Assembly (NCBI GenBank): GCA_036399495.1
Contig: DASWMZ010000182.1
Coordinates: 1 to 12,841, forward strand
Direction of reading: 5' to 3'
Source of the DNA: Paradesertivirga sp036399495
GTDB lineage: Bacteria > Bacteroidota > Bacteroidia > Sphingobacteriales > Sphingobacteriaceae
Length of the DNA stretch: 12,841 nucleotides
The notes below the pieces were generated by a model, which did not search any database, was not told the DNA's origin, and saw nothing but the letters and a program-made list of their open reading frames with translations. The stretch's first letter is position 1, and the number at the start of each line of letters is the position of its first letter. A program made the position numbers and the translations under genes. Shown here in pieces: positions 12,612-12,841 of this stretch.

Positions 12612-12770
12612 ATGGGATTTATTTTTTTGTTCGGTGTGGGAATTACTATTCGAGTAATTTACTTTACGCTACAAAGGAGACGTGTCGATAGGGAAGATAG
12701 GAAAATTTCATTTTTTATTTTAGGTATACTGTTTTTAATTACTTCTCTTTTTGGGGGAGCTATTATTTAA
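12612..12770 (+). CDS. Small membrane protein, 52 aa
   Basis: A short open frame from ATG 12612 to TAA 12770 encodes two hydrophobic segments, residues about 1-19 (MGFIFLFGVGITIRVIYFTL) and 33-52 (ISFFILGILFLITSLFGGA), joined by a highly charged loop (QRRRVDREDRK). That topology, a hairpin with a basic cytoplasmic loop, is typical of real small inner-membrane proteins. The purine-rich AAAAGGA 6-12 bp before the ATG is a plausible ribosome-binding site. It follows the resolvase in the same direction, about 100 bp on. No family is recognised. Confidence 0.5.
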   Translation: MGFIFLFGVGITIRVIYFTLQRRRVDREDRKISFFILGILFLITSLFGGAII

Positions 12771-12841
12771 GTAAACAAACTCTAATTACTAATGACATTC
12801 TGAAAGGTCTAGTTGGGTTTATCTACATACTAATTGTTTTG
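12771..12841. other. AT-rich tail without a recognisable feature
   Basis: All frames on both strands are closed within a few codons, and no hairpin or promoter box stands out. Confidence 0.5.

Noticed and set aside
1..12841. CRISPR array
   Set aside because: No series of regularly spaced repeats is present; the only tandem repeats have two adjacent copies without spacers.

Overview
The window looks like an accessory, recombination-rich stretch of a Bacteroidota chromosome, probably Sphingobacteriia-like. The evidence is AT-rich DNA, TAnnTTTG-type promoter boxes with few clear Shine-Dalgarno sites, Bacteroidota-style tyrosine integrases, and a TraB-like / ECF sigma / membrane-protein operon. 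The taxonomic call is inference from sequence character; no database search was possible.

Layout. (1) 1-351: the end of an IS3-family insertion sequence (15 N-terminal OrfA residues visible) lies against, and probably truncates, a membrane-protein gene. (2) 365-2117: a secreted small protein and a divergent XRE regulator, then two tandem paralogous genes of unknown function. (3) 2409-6736: a leftward module with a trypsin-like protease broken by a 38-bp tandem duplication, an SF2-helicase-like ATPase broken by a one-base frameshift, and three unknown small genes, two overlapping by GTGA. Most of these genes end in compact stem-loop terminators. (4) 6778-7899: an intact tyrosine integrase, reading left, at the right end of that module. 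(5) 7996-8068: an intact tRNA-Phe(GAA) with its own -7 box and a strong terminator. (6) 8357-9576: a second, unrelated tyrosine integrase reading right, frameshifted between its catalytic Lys and its HxxR motif, preceded by about 190 bp with six copies of a TTTGAYACC-like motif. (7) 9601-11585: a leftward operon of a TraB/GumN-like exported protein, an ECF sigma factor and a four-helix membrane protein. (8) 11935-12507: an intact serine resolvase/invertase with a 32-bp near-perfect palindrome upstream. (9) 12612-12770: a 52-aa two-helix membrane protein.

How it fits together. The tRNA-Phe sits between two divergent integrases of different subfamilies, so it looks like an integration hotspot invaded from both sides. 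The left element (integrase, helicase-like protein, protease, regulator, unknown small genes) has no visible relaxase, capsid or terminase gene here. It is better described as a cryptic integrative element or island with possible replication or defence cargo than as a phage or conjugative transposon. Four genes are broken by four separate lesions, each reconstructible: IS truncation, 38-bp duplication, and two one-base frameshifts. This suggests decay after integration, although sequencing or assembly error must be excluded. The most unusual points are the reversible-looking duplication in the protease, the candidate integrase arm-site array, and the palindrome in front of the resolvase.
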